Positions 47,890-57,686 of a stretch of 64,000 bases of DNA are shown here, piece by piece. A program made the translations under genes and the position numbers. This stretch comes from Vicia villosa (Eukaryota; Streptophyta; Magnoliopsida; Fabales; Fabaceae). Where the stretch lies: NCBI RefSeq assembly GCF_029867415.1, contig NC_081183.1, positions 144,146,798 to 144,210,797 of the forward strand, read 5' to 3'. Position 1 is the stretch's first letter. Every line of letters begins with the position of its first letter. The notes below the pieces were generated by a model. It was given only the letters and a program-made list of their open reading frames with translations, did not search any database and was not told the DNA's origin.

Positions 47890-49710
47890 CAATGTCAAAA
47901 GGACTTGTATTATACCTTATGAGAAAGACATATGTTCTAAGAGTTGGAACTTAACCCTAGAGGTTCTGTAGGTTTTGGAGGAATTAAGAAGGGTAAGATT
48001 ATTGGTGCAGGAACAATTGGTACAATTATCTTCCCTCTATTAAAAATGTTTTATTAGTTGAAGGTCTAATGCATAACCTTCTGTCCATAAGTCAATTAAG
48101 TGACAATGGTTATGACATTATATTTTATCAAACGTTTTGTAAAATTGTGAGTCAAAAGGATGGCTCTGTACTTTTCAGCGGTAAGAGGAACCAACATCTA
48201 TAAAATCAAAATTTCTGATTTAGAAAAACAAAATGTAAAATGCCTTATGTCAGTGAACGAAGAACAATGGACTTGACATAGAAGGTTGAACCATATTAGC
48301 ACGAGAAGAATCTCTAAGTTCAACAAGCTCTACTTAGTCAGAGGCCTTCCAAATCTGAAGTTGGCTTAAAATGCTCTTTGTGAGGCATGCTAGGAAGATA
48401 AATTTTCTAAAACCTCCTTTAAAGTTAAATTTTTTTCCACCTTTAGGCCTCTAGAACTCTTTCATATTGATATGTTTGGTCCAGTTAAAACAACTTCAAT
48501 ATATGGCAAGAAGTATGGTTTAGTCATTGTACATGACTACAACAAATGGACATGGGTAAAGTTTTTAAAACACAAGGATGAGTCACATTCTGTGTTTACT
48601 ACCTTCTGTTCACAAGTGCAAAACGAAAAAGGTTTAACAATTGTTAAAGTCAAAAGTGATCATGGTGGTAAATTCAAAAGTGATCATCTCGCATGATTTC
48701 TCCTGTCCTATAACTCCTCAACGGAATGGAGTTGTGTAGAGGAAAAATCGTACCTTGCCAGAACCATGGGCAATGAGACAAATATTGCAAAGCACTTCTA
48801 GACAGAAGCGGTAAATACTGCATGGTACATTCAAAATAGGATCTTTATAAGATTGATTATCGATAAGAATCCTTATGAATTGTAGAAGAAAAAAAATCCC
48901 AACATTTCTTATTTTCATCCATCTGGTTGTATTTGTTTTATGCTCAATAATAAAGACAACTTAAACAGGTTTTATTATAAAGCTCAAAATTGTGTCATGT
49001 TAGGATACTCTAAACTCTCAAAAGGCTACAAAGTATATAACACTCAAACCAAAATTATTGAAGAATCAATTCATGTTAAGTTTGATGATAAGCTTGACTC
49101 TGAAAAGTCAAAGCAAGTTGAAAAGCTTGCAAATTTAGAAATCATCTATTCAAATTCTGAAGTCAAGGACTCTGAGGATAAAGACTATGGAAGTGCTAAA
49201 GATAAAACTCACAATCAGTGCCAGAAGTTGCAGACACACCAGCACCTTAGAGAAAGCACAAGCAAAGATTCTCTCATCCTGAAAAACTGATTATAGGGTA
49301 CAAAACAGAACCTAAAAGAACCATATCTTCATTTAGACAAGATGAATAAATGCTTCTTGGTTTGATGTCTATGACGAAACCAACATCCATTGATGAAGCT
49401 CTTCCAGACACAGAATGGATGAAGAATTAACTAAAAAATTACCAACTAAAAGAGAGTAACATTACTATCTTCTATGATAATACTTATGTTATGTGTTTTT
49501 CTAGAAATCTCATCTTACACTCTAGGGCCAAACACATTAAGATAAAATATCACTTTATCAAAGACTACGTTCAATAGAGAATTTTAGACTAAAAATTTAT
49601 CTATACATACCATCAATGGGATGATATCTTTACAAAACCCGTTGCCGAAGATAGATTTTTTTTTTTGAGGAATTTGAAAATGGAAAAGTGTCTAACTAAA
49701 TGATAAATCT
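47890..49710 (+). pseudogene. Ty1/Copia polyprotein relic with internal deletion
   Basis: In shifting plus-strand frames: the pre-integrase region (VEGLMHNLLSISQLSDNGYD near 48055, FNKLYLVRGLPNLKL near 48320), the integrase core start (ELFHIDMFGPVKTTS near 48455, VHDYNKWTWVKFLKHKDE, VKSDHGGKF) and its end (FHPSGCICFMLNNKDNL near 48915, CVMLGYSKLSKGYKVYN). The sequence then jumps to the RNase H end (NLILHSRAKHIKIKYHFI near 49505, YHQWDDIFTKPVAEDRF near 49615), so most of the reverse transcriptase is missing. Stops and frameshifts are numerous. No flanking LTRs were identified. Confidence 0.85.
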
Positions 49711-49875
49711 CAATACGTGTAGCCTTTGGATGGTTAAAGTGTAATTCTGGGAAACGTGACTCTAAACCAGTTATCCCTCTGAAGTTAGAAGGCTCTCTGG
49801 GTCAGAAGGTCCTAAGTCAAAATCCCTCTAGGACTTTCCGTCTTCTAGACTATGAGATATATTAATGGTTAAAAT

Positions 49876-50120
49876 CACTACTACAAAAAACACATCTTAT
49901 ACATTTAACCTCGGCTACATAAGCGAGGTCACAAAGGGCGGCATAACAAGTTGTCACTTTACCCTTCGGTTATTAAAACGCCGAGGGTTTAGTTAAATGC
50001 ACATGGCTTCGAACTCCAGTAGCAACACTTTTATTATTACCAAAACTAGCATATCTTACCTCTCGATTTATCTATAAAACCAAAGGGTAAGACAAATTGT
50101 TTTTTTTTTATGAAAAAACT
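49876..50120. mobile_element. CACTA-type terminus with CCTCGG subterminal motif
   Basis: CACTACTACAAAAAACACAT at 49876 is a typical CACTA terminal repeat. The following sequence has CCTCGGCTACATAAGCGAGG, CCTTCGGTTATTAAAACGCC and AACCAAAGGGTAAG, i.e. subterminal repeats with hairpin potential. The other end is not visible, so it is a fragment. Confidence 0.7.
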
Positions 50121-50289
50121 CGTTACATTATTTACCCAGAATATTAATACATTAATCTGTTTACAATACATTGTTTACCCAAAATATTACATTTTTTACA
50201 AAGAAAGTTAAGGTAAAAAAACAAATTTCTTGAAGGTCTAGAATTTAGATCTTCAAATTATTGAAACTTGGGGGAAGATCAACTGTTGG

Positions 50290-50770
50290 GTGTCAGGATA
50301 TTTTCAATTGCTTTATGGCTGATCAACAAAGTACTGCAATTATGGGTGAAAACTTTCCACAAATCACGTTATCAACATTAGTTGCCGACCTAGAAGTTTT
50401 TTTGTGAACTAATCGTGAATTTTGAAAATTTGAAGCTCAAAGAGTTTGATCTCACTGGAGATGACGCTACTCAAGGCTGAATATCTTTCTTTCATCGTCT
50501 CAAAGGACTAGTATATCATGCATTGGTGAAGGATTTTTGGATTCATGCTAAAACAACCGACCTTGTGATTTCATCGTTCATTCTAGAAAGAAAGATTTTC
50601 ATCACAGAGCAATCTATTGCAAAGTTGTTTGGTCATAACAGTTTCAGAAAGAAATGCTTCAACATGTCTTCGAAGGAAGAAAGAATCACACAGATGGTTT
50701 CCACTACTTTTAGAACAAATGTCAAAAACTCAACCAAAGTGAAAGATCTTTGGCCAAGTTTGAGGATTTG
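50290..50770 (+). pseudogene. Retroelement envelope-like / plant-transposon-protein relic
   Basis: A decayed first part (about 50318-50510) leads into an 82-codon frame (50523-50771): LVKDFWIHAKTTDLV, ILERKIFITEQSIAKLFGHN. This resembles the N-terminal half of the 'envelope-like' ORF of legume retroelements (V-K-x-F-W, then ITE-x-S-I-A-x-L). No adjacent polymerase is present. It may come from the same kind of element as 38130-38935. Confidence 0.45.
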
Positions 50771-50996
50771 ATCCAAAATCATCTTAGCATGCTTAATTAA
50801 TAATTTTTTAACTAATAACTCGCTACTTGTGACATAAACTTGTAAATTTCAGGGAAAACAATTATAATCTTCAGTCATTAACTTTTGTTTTTTTTTTTTA
50901 AATTTGCATCAACTGCTTTATTTTTTGAGAATTTCTTTATCCACCTCCTTATCTTCTTGGTCACCCCTGGCGAAAACCCCAAAATTTCCCTAAACT

Positions 50997-51200
50997 TCGG
51001 AAATGCATTTCCGAAGTCACTTTTTTATGAAAAAAAAGGTGGTTTCGGAAATGCACTTCCGAAAACATGTTTTTTTTAATGAAAAAAATTAATTTCGGAA
51101 ATGTACATCTGAAATAATGTTTTTTTCCAGAAAATAGGTGAATTCGGAAGTACATTTCCGAATTCACCCCCTTGGAAGAATTCGGAAATGTACTTCCGAA
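50997..51200. repeat. Left subterminal palindromes of the MULE-OTU element
   Basis: Five palindromes in 200 bp, about 45 bp apart: near 50997 (CTTCGGAAATG / CATTTCCGAAG), 51045, 51094, 51142 and 51180. Two more lie at about 51770 and 51810. The core is TGCAT, TGTAC or TGAAC. Confidence 0.9.
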
Positions 51201-51294
51201 ATAAGGTCTGATACAGAAGAAAAATAACAAACAACAACGATTCGATTTATTTAAAGGATGAAGATTACATCGATCACATTACATAAAATTAAAG

Positions 51295-51666
51295 TTACAT
51301 ATTGTTAAACACGGGTAGGTGAGGATGAGTCAACATTTTGATAAGGTCGGCCCCCGATCTTTGAAGTTTCGCATCCAACTCGATCGGACCCTTCGAAGAA
51401 AATCGGTCGAAAGTTGTCCACAAAACCGCTAAATCTTTGTCGTTCTTGACCTCGAATGGGGTGAACTCAATGTCTCTGTCGTCATTAAGCGATGGCGAGC
51501 GGTACTCAAGCTTGACAACCTTCCGATTTTCTGGATATTGCAATAGCGTGTTGAGCGACGTTATCAATTCAGCGAACGGCGTGTCGCGCGAGAAGCGGAA
51601 TTGGAACGGCATCGGGTAGCCACTGGTGAAGTATACAAATGCTAGGTGGGGGTAGGTTTGTGTCAT
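51295..51666 (-). CDS. MULE accessory protein, PB1-like small ORF
   Basis: An intact 123-residue frame. I chose the ATG at 51666 and not the more upstream in-frame one at 51744, because a TATA box (TATAAAT on the minus strand, 51709-51715) lies about 45 bases ahead of it and the upstream codons would fall before the likely transcription start. The protein has the form beta strand, KVVKLEYRSPSLNDD, FTPFEVKNDKDLAVLWTTFD, IELDAKLQRS. This resembles the PB1-like N-terminal region of some plant MuDR transposases, here as a separate protein. It lies downstream of the transposase gene on the same strand, inside the same element. Role unknown; the similarity is from memory and modest. Confidence 0.6.
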   Translation of the reverse strand: MTQTYPHLAFVYFTSGYPMPFQFRFSRDTPFAELITSLNTLLQYPENRKVVKLEYRSPSLNDDRDIEFTPFEVKNDKDLAVLWTTFDRFSSKGPIELDAKLQRSGADLIKMLTHPHLPVFNNM

Positions 51667-51708
51667 TGGCGTTTTGTGGTGTGATGAGGATGAAAAGGAT
51701 TGTGTTGT

Positions 51709-51716
51709 ATTTATAG
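51709..51716 (-). promoter_or_regulatory. TATA box of the accessory ORF
   Basis: TCTATAAATAC on the minus strand, about 45 bases before the ATG at 51666, followed by a CT-rich leader containing TTTTCATCCTCATCAC. Spacing fits a plant RNA polymerase II promoter. Confidence 0.6.
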
Positions 51717-51759
51717 ACTTATTGGAGTAATAATGGCCCAACAAACCTTATCTTGCATT

Positions 51760-51832
51760 CAGTGGATGTTTCGGAAATGAACTTCCGAAATAAGTCCAAA
51801 AACATGTATATTTCGGAAATGAACTTCCGAAT
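51760..51832. repeat. Two palindromes upstream of the accessory ORF
   Basis: Near 51769 and 51809: TTTCGGAAATG followed by AACTTCCGAA. They sit just beyond the TATA box of the accessory ORF, so they could double as promoter elements. Confidence 0.8.
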
Positions 51833-52068
51833 TTTGCAGAAACAGAGGTGAAAAATCACATTTTGTGCATTGCATTCTGTTTTGAGATAACAATAACAAT
51901 TACATACAAAATAGGCACAACATAAATAATGACAACATTAAACATACTTATATTATATATGTATTGAATCAGTTTGATTTTACATGGTAAACAACAATAC
52001 ATACAAAAAATGACACGCACCGGTCATTACAAAAAAAAACGGTCCGGTTAAAACTAAAATTCGCCGAA

Positions 52069-54813
52069 TCAATCGGTGGCGCTTAGATCTAAAATCAGTA
52101 TGTTCTTCGACCGCTCTCTATTTTCCTCACGCTCTTGCTTCATCATTTCTTCAAACTCCGCCATTCTTTCAACGAAAGGATCCGGCCAAGTCTCCGCCTC
52201 ATTTGTATGATGTGCCGTCCACTCACAAGAAGTAGCCGGTATAGGACACCCCAGTTTTTAAAAAACTTGCACGAAGTGGCGCGATCTTAGATACCCGATA
52301 CATATGGTGCGGCTCGTTGCGTCCAAAGGCGGTCGGCTATGAAGTGGAAAGAATGTCTCACATAATCCAAATCTCGTCAAATTGACACACACCCGATCGT
52401 ACGCACTTGCTATGAGATGGCCCATATCGGGGAATGACATCCACTTCGAAACCGGGGCGATACCGCTTAGTGATGGAACAAGTGAATCATGAAGTTTCTC
52501 AAAGTTTTCTTGATTTTCATAGAGTCGTGCGTAGATGTCCCTATGCGAGGTTAACTCCGAAATAAGTTCCCGTCGAATAAGAGTGTGATTTTCTTCTCCT
52601 TTTTCGAGCAAACCCGCAACGGCCCGATATCCACAATTGCCGTCGCCTCCAACATCAACCATGTTATCAATATATTTGTGCATAAAAAGCGGCATCTCAT
52701 CAATGTAGATCATGGGAGATTTTTTTATCGGAGGTGTGCGAGGCGGCTTCGAAATACGCGCTCCTTTGTTACCACTACACTTTTACTTTGGTGTTGGTGA
52801 ATCCGGGATCAATGCATCAACATGTTCAAAGTAGGAAGGAGATCGTTTGGTTGATGTGTCTTCTTGGGTATTTTTCGGTTTTTTTGGCGCACCTTTCGTT
52901 CTAACCGGTTGAGATGGCGGTTTCAAATCGGTGTCTCCGGAAATGCAATTTTTCGCAATTGTTCTTTTATGTGCATTTTCATTGTGTCATCCGCTTTAGC
53001 AAACTTATCCATTATCACTTCCAACTCGTCGGTGATGATTATTTTGGAATCATTTTCTTTCGATGGCTCGAAAAAATCAAAACGGAGCTTCTTCCAATGG
53101 TAGATTACCTCATCCATGCGTATCGGTGAATTCAACTTCATCTTTTTAGAAAGTATACAAGCACATGGAAGCCCGTATGTTTTTCTAATTGTGCACCCAC
53201 ATTTAGAACTATTCGGACTTGTTGTCTCCGCCCGCTTCACTTCATGAAACATAAAATTCAATCCCGCACGGGATATGTTGTAAATCAATTGCGAGAATAG
53301 ATTTTGGCCCTTAAACCGGTGTTCCATAACCATCTTGCTCTGACCGAAAGATGTTTGAATTTCATTGTGTTGATTTTCGAGCATTTGGTTCACGGTGTCC
53401 CATCCCCGACACAAATTCCTCTTGCTATCACCCAACCATCTCTTCAACGCCGCATGTGCGGATTCAACTCGGTTAGTTGTAGTGCAACCAAGATGTCTTA
53501 CTCGATCTGTCCAAGCACAAACAACTTTTTCCTTTACTTTGTCAAGGATAGTGGATTCGACATAATGATAAAAAGTCTTAATAGAAACGCATAAAGACCT
53601 AAAGTGTACCAATTTCTCGGTATACATCTCTTCAGAATGTGCATCTAAAATCTCCCTCCATGCGGCCATAATCCTATCCACCACAACATCAGCTTTGAGG
53701 ACTTTATCGTTTTCATCCAGCCTATCTTTCGTGCCAACCGCGGGTTTGAGCTTACTTCTCACGTTGTACGTTATGTGATACCGGCAAAGTAATGCGGTCG
53801 ATGTCAGGAAGACGGCATCGACCGCATTCATCAAAGCATTGTCTCGGCCGGTAACAATGACATTTGGCATATTCTTTTGATCAACCAACAAAGACTTGCA
53901 TATTTCCAAAGCCCATGTAAAGTTATCTTCTTTTTCACATTCCATAAAAGCAAATCCGACTGAAAATGTCTTGTCCGTCGAGGTCACACCGACAATCTCT
54001 AGAAGCGGAAGCCTATACATGTTGGTCTTGTACGTCGAATCCATCACAAGAACGGTTGGAAATGTGTTAAACAATTTGATACTTTCGGGATGAGTCCAAA
54101 AAATGTCACGCACCGTAACTTTGTCCTCACACGTTCGGAAGCTTGAAACGTATTGGTTATCGCCTAATAGTTTCAAAATTTGTTGCATTTCCGACCGAGG
54201 GCCCATTTTCAAGACTTTAAGATTGTGTCGTTCATTGTATACTTGCTTGATATTTGAAACGCTATCCGTTTTTTTCGCTTCAAATCGGCAAGTATGTTTC
54301 TCGGCGCCACTTTGATAATCGATAAATCCGAAATAACATTCTTCTCTTCGCGGGACAACCGACACGCCGTTGGATGCCCGTGTAGCTTGGCATCCAAGGC
54401 ATGATTATGAATTCACAAATGGCGCTTAAACGCCACAAATCATCAACCCTCCGAGTCACACGCAACTTAAACGGACACCCACACTTTCTCGATCCCGTGT
54501 CTTCGTGTTTTAATACCCGGTTTGTTGGTACATACCTCCCACCCCTCTCGCAATTCAAAACGACAAAGACTTTCCGTATACTATTTCCATTGTCGGACCT
54601 TAAAATAACAATTCCAAATCCAAGTTTACTAGCTTCACTACGAACCGAATCAAGCAAGTGTTCACGACAAGCGAAGCTCCGATCATGTGTAAATTGTTGT
54701 CATACATCCACTGCATCGATCATGGATTTAACATCATTAACCGGATCGTTATTAACGTTGACATCTTCCGGAACTACTACGTCATCAGCGACAATGTTGT
54801 CCGTATGCACCAT
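52069..54813 (-). pseudogene. FAR1-type MULE transposase fused to an OTU protease, decayed
   Basis: Read from an ATG at 54813 on the minus strand. The N-terminal FAR1-like DNA-binding part includes NCERGGRYVPTNRV and RKCGCPFKLRV. The MULE transposase domain follows (VLVMDSTYKTNMYRLPLLEI, FTWALEICKSLL, TNRVESAHAALKRWL), then a SWIM zinc finger (CGCTIRKTYGLPCACIL). A Pro/Lys-rich linker (PPSQPVRTKGAPKKPKN) leads to an OTU domain with VGGDGNCGYRAVAGLL (Asp, Cys) and HFVQV (His). The tail is acidic/Arg-rich (FEEMMKQEREENRERSK). The longest open part is 54365-52923. Breaks: stop at 54702-54700, frameshifts near 54412, 54280, 52930 and 52255, stop near 52790. The second DDE Asp region reads TGRDNAL where TDRD is usual. 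No introns are needed. The linker frame shows that transposase and OTU were once a single polypeptide. Confidence 0.85.
52258..52713 (-). other. OTU protease domain of the fused transposase (open segment)
   Basis: A 151-residue open segment starting MIYIDEMPLFMHKYI. Catalytic Asp and Cys lie in GGDGNCGYRAV and the catalytic His in SRHFVQV near the end. All three are present even though the gene around it is broken. OTU proteases cleave ubiquitin chains. The segment joins in frame to the linker upstream except for the stop near 52790. Confidence 0.8.
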
Positions 54814-54869
54814 ACCTAACATATGCAAAAATTAGAAAAAATGACCAAAACTGTTTTTTTACTGCCAGA

Positions 54870-55404
54870 CATTATTTCGGAAGTGCATTTCTGAAATTTG
54901 TTAGGTAACTTATTTCGGAAATGAACTTCTGAACCATCACAGTTTTCATCACAAAAATCAGCAACAATGTAGTGAAATAGGGGATGAAATGAGAGATGTT
55001 TATCTCAAATTGTAGCTTTCTATGCTCCCTTTAACGTGATCAACAGTTTGAAACTTGATTTTGAGACGAAAAATGGATTGATATTGATGGAAGTTTTGGA
55101 GAGGGTTTGAGTTTGTTTTGGAGAAAAATGATGAAATAGTGAAGGAGGGAAAATGGTATATGAACACATTATTTCGGAAATGTACTTCCGAAATAATAGC
55201 TGACTGTTAAAAACAACGTATTTTTTGAAATTTCATCCATTTCAGAAATGCATCTCCGAAAACACCAATTTTTTTTAGATTTCGAAAATGCATTTTCGAA
55301 ATATGCATCTCCGAAAACACCAATTTTTTTGAGATTTCGGAAATGCATTTCCGAAATCTGAAAAAATTTAGAAAAAAAAATACTTCGGAGATACATCTCC
55401 GAAG
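54870..55404. repeat. Right subterminal palindromes of the MULE-OTU element
   Basis: Palindromes near 54872, 54911, 55173, 55240, 55282 (a doubled one), 55335 (perfect arms TTTCGGAAATG / CATTTCCGAAA) and 55382 (CTTCGGAGATA / CATCTCCGAAG). Same motif as at the left end. Confidence 0.9.
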
Positions 55405-55488
55405 CAGGGACAAGTTGGGGTTTTCGCTGGGAATCACCTCATAAGAGGTCAATAAATAAATTCTCTATTTTATTGATACTTATACGAA

Positions 55489-55633
55489 TTACCCCCTGTA
55501 ATATGAGCGTGTTTTGGTTTACCCCCCTACTGTTGCCAAAGGCAGGTTTTGGCAACGGTTTTTTTGAAAAAACCGTTGCCAAAAGGCATGGAGGGGGGAA
55601 AAGCGAAATTCGCTAACATTACAGGGGGTGAAC
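55489..55633. mobile_element. Fold-back MITE next to the MULE end
   Basis: Outer arms of about 43 bp: TTACCCCCTGTAATATGAGC on the left, and TTCACCCCCTGTAATGTTAG as the complement of the right. Inside is a second hairpin, TTGGCAACGGTTTTTT facing AAAAAACCGTTGCCAA. Nearly the whole 145 bp can fold into one stem. No target duplication was resolved. Confidence 0.75.
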
Positions 55634-56279
55634 TACTATTAACCCTTTTCTTTTTTTTCTTCAAATTCCTTGTATGTGTCCCCTAGATAATTCATAATAA
55701 TTTCACGATTGTTACAACCAATCACAATATCCACACTCTATACATTACAAATTACAATGTTTTGAAGAGGTAAGAGATTAATTATGAAGAAAAAGAATTT
55801 ATTTTCACTCACCAACTTAAAATTTTGTCATATCCATCGGTGAGTAAAAATATGTGATTATTTTGCTTAGAAAAAAGATATATAAATAAATAAATAGATT
55901 TTTTACAAAAATTATCTTTGTAAATATAAATGTTAAATGAAATATATTAAACTAAAAAATGATACGAATAGTATTTTTTTAAATTAAATTAAGCGTATAA
56001 TAGTAATGAAACCATTATTTTGTCTAAAAAATGATTACTTTTGCTTAGATTTCTTCACAAGTTAAAGAATATGAAGATTTACATCATGAATCACCAATAA
56101 GTGATTACATAAACAACACTAAAATGAAAAATGAATTAATTAAGCACTAAATTTGATAAACTTTCTAGAAGTCTCAACAAAAGCACTACAAAACATTCTA
56201 AGATGGATTGCAACACTGCCTCATTGCACATCAAAATGACAGTATATCTGAAGAATAGAACCGTGCCATCAACATAAGT
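55634..56279. other. No gene seen
   Basis: AT-rich spacer between the fold-back element and the XPD pseudogene. Part may be 3' UTR of that gene. Confidence 0.55.
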
Positions 56280-57686
56280 TTATATCTCACTGCTACCACC
56301 AGTCTCACCATATGGCTGCGCCATTTTCTCGAAGAACTGCATCAGAATATAAGAACCATATATTATCGCATACATATGAATGCATCAACTTCTTAAACCA
56401 AAAACAAGATTTCAGTATAATGTATGTAGTGTAACTAAGAACGTAAACTTCAAACTACGGCTATGAAGACAGACCTTGCGTGCTATATGCACAACCATGT
56501 CAGTACTAAGTTCAGGCTGGCATCACATAACTGAGAGTGTATACAACCAGGAAATTTGGAACCATAACCACCATACCTGCAGATATAGTAATAACCAAAA
56601 ATATATTTACAATTATAACCCTGTCAAAGACAAATGAAGCAGAAGCTGAAACCAAGTAAATGATGCATTCATTGCAAGTAGGCATAATTACGACATGTAC
56701 ATCTCGTATCAATTCATATATTTTATTTTGAACTATGTTAGAAGCCGAACTCAAGTGAAATAAGTTAGGCAACTATATATGCATAATGCATTGTGATTGT
56801 GCATTTTAAATCAAAATAGGAACTTGCAAATTATCAGAAACTCATTGCATTAAAGCAAAGTTGAACTTTGGAATTTGGAAGAGAACCGAAAATGTCATCA
56901 TCCCATAATCAGCCTTTGAATGAATTACACGGCCCACGCATAGTGCAGCTTTTCTCTATTTAAGCAAAACTAATATCACAGGAAATTCTAGCTTCACAAA
57001 ATTTAGCAATCAAATTTTCAGAGACTTGAAGAAATAGTCTCACCCAGGCATCAAAAGTTAGATAATCTCCTTCATTAATATTAAGAAACATGCTTAGATA
57101 TCCTAGGCGTGCTAGCGATTTCCTGAAAAACAAAAATAAGTTCTGCAACCAGCTATATAACCTCCGCAATTTGGACAAGAAAACAGATAAACAAAAGTAG
57201 TTCTAAATCACCCTTATTCGTAAATATAATTTAACAGAACTCACTTGCTTAATGTGTACTGATAAGGAACCCCGTAGACAATTACCAGAAGCCCATAATG
57301 ATGATATAAATCTATACTTTCTGCAACCTTTCCTCTGCAAAATGGAGAGTTCAGATTGATTAATCTTGCCGTGTTACAAAAATTGAAACTAAACCCAGGT
57401 GAATAGTAGTTTCAGCTATATTACCCTGCAACTGAAAAAAAGATAGCACCACTACTACTATTACAAGCATTGCGGTAATTGACAAGAGCTAGTCTGGTTT
57501 CTTCCACATCTTGAGTCTCATAAAATATGGGCTTATTCTGCTCTATATCCTGGAAAAAAAAAGGTGCTTTTTGCAACATGAAAAGTAACCTACACTATTT
57601 ATAAAAAGATTGTGGAAATCAATGAATTTAACTAGTTGTCTCACTTTCAAAACTCCACTTTCATTCCAGCTACTGAGTATATCTTC
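56280..57686 (-). pseudogene. XPD/UVH6 (ERCC2-type TFIIH helicase) 3' fragment, interrupted by a retrotransposon
   Basis: Minus-strand exons: 57686-57645 (SSWNESGVLK, cut by the LTR at 57687), 57549-57425 (PIFYETQDVEETRLALVNYR, IFFSVAG), 57334-57245 ([23 protein letters not shown]), 57122-57044 (ARLGYL, EGDYLTFDAW), 56576-56475 (KFPGCIHSQLCDASLN, LSTDMVVHIARK with a frameshift between) and 56336-56280 (FFEKMAQPYGETGG, stop). These follow the order of the C-terminal helicase half of plant UVH6/XPD, a DNA-repair and transcription helicase. The exon with motif VI (QCVGRVIRS in the family) is absent between 57044 and 56576. With the frameshift and truncation the copy cannot be functional. An intact gene presumably exists elsewhere. 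Confidence 0.88.

Larger units (their letters stand above)
50927..55465 (-). mobile_element. Mutator-like element encoding MULE transposase-OTU and an accessory ORF
   Basis: The left end reads GAGAATTTCTTTAT (50927) and the complement of the right end reads GAGAATTTATTTAT (to 55465). Similarity continues inward: ACCTC, GGCGAAAACCCC / AGCGAAAACCCC, TTTCCCT / TTGTCCCT, then TTCGGA. Flanks TATTTTTT (50919-50926) and TATTTTAT (55466-55473) look like a slightly mutated target duplication. Both subterminal regions carry arrays of ~22-bp palindromes with arms TTTCGGAAATG and CATTTCCGAAA. Genes inside, all on the minus strand, are a decayed transposase-OTU gene (54813-52069) and an intact small ORF (51666-51295). 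Confidence 0.8.

Noticed and set aside
53304..54835. Several plus-strand frames over 52.9-54.8 kb
   Set aside because: They are antisense to the decayed transposase-OTU gene, which has clear domain motifs on the minus strand.
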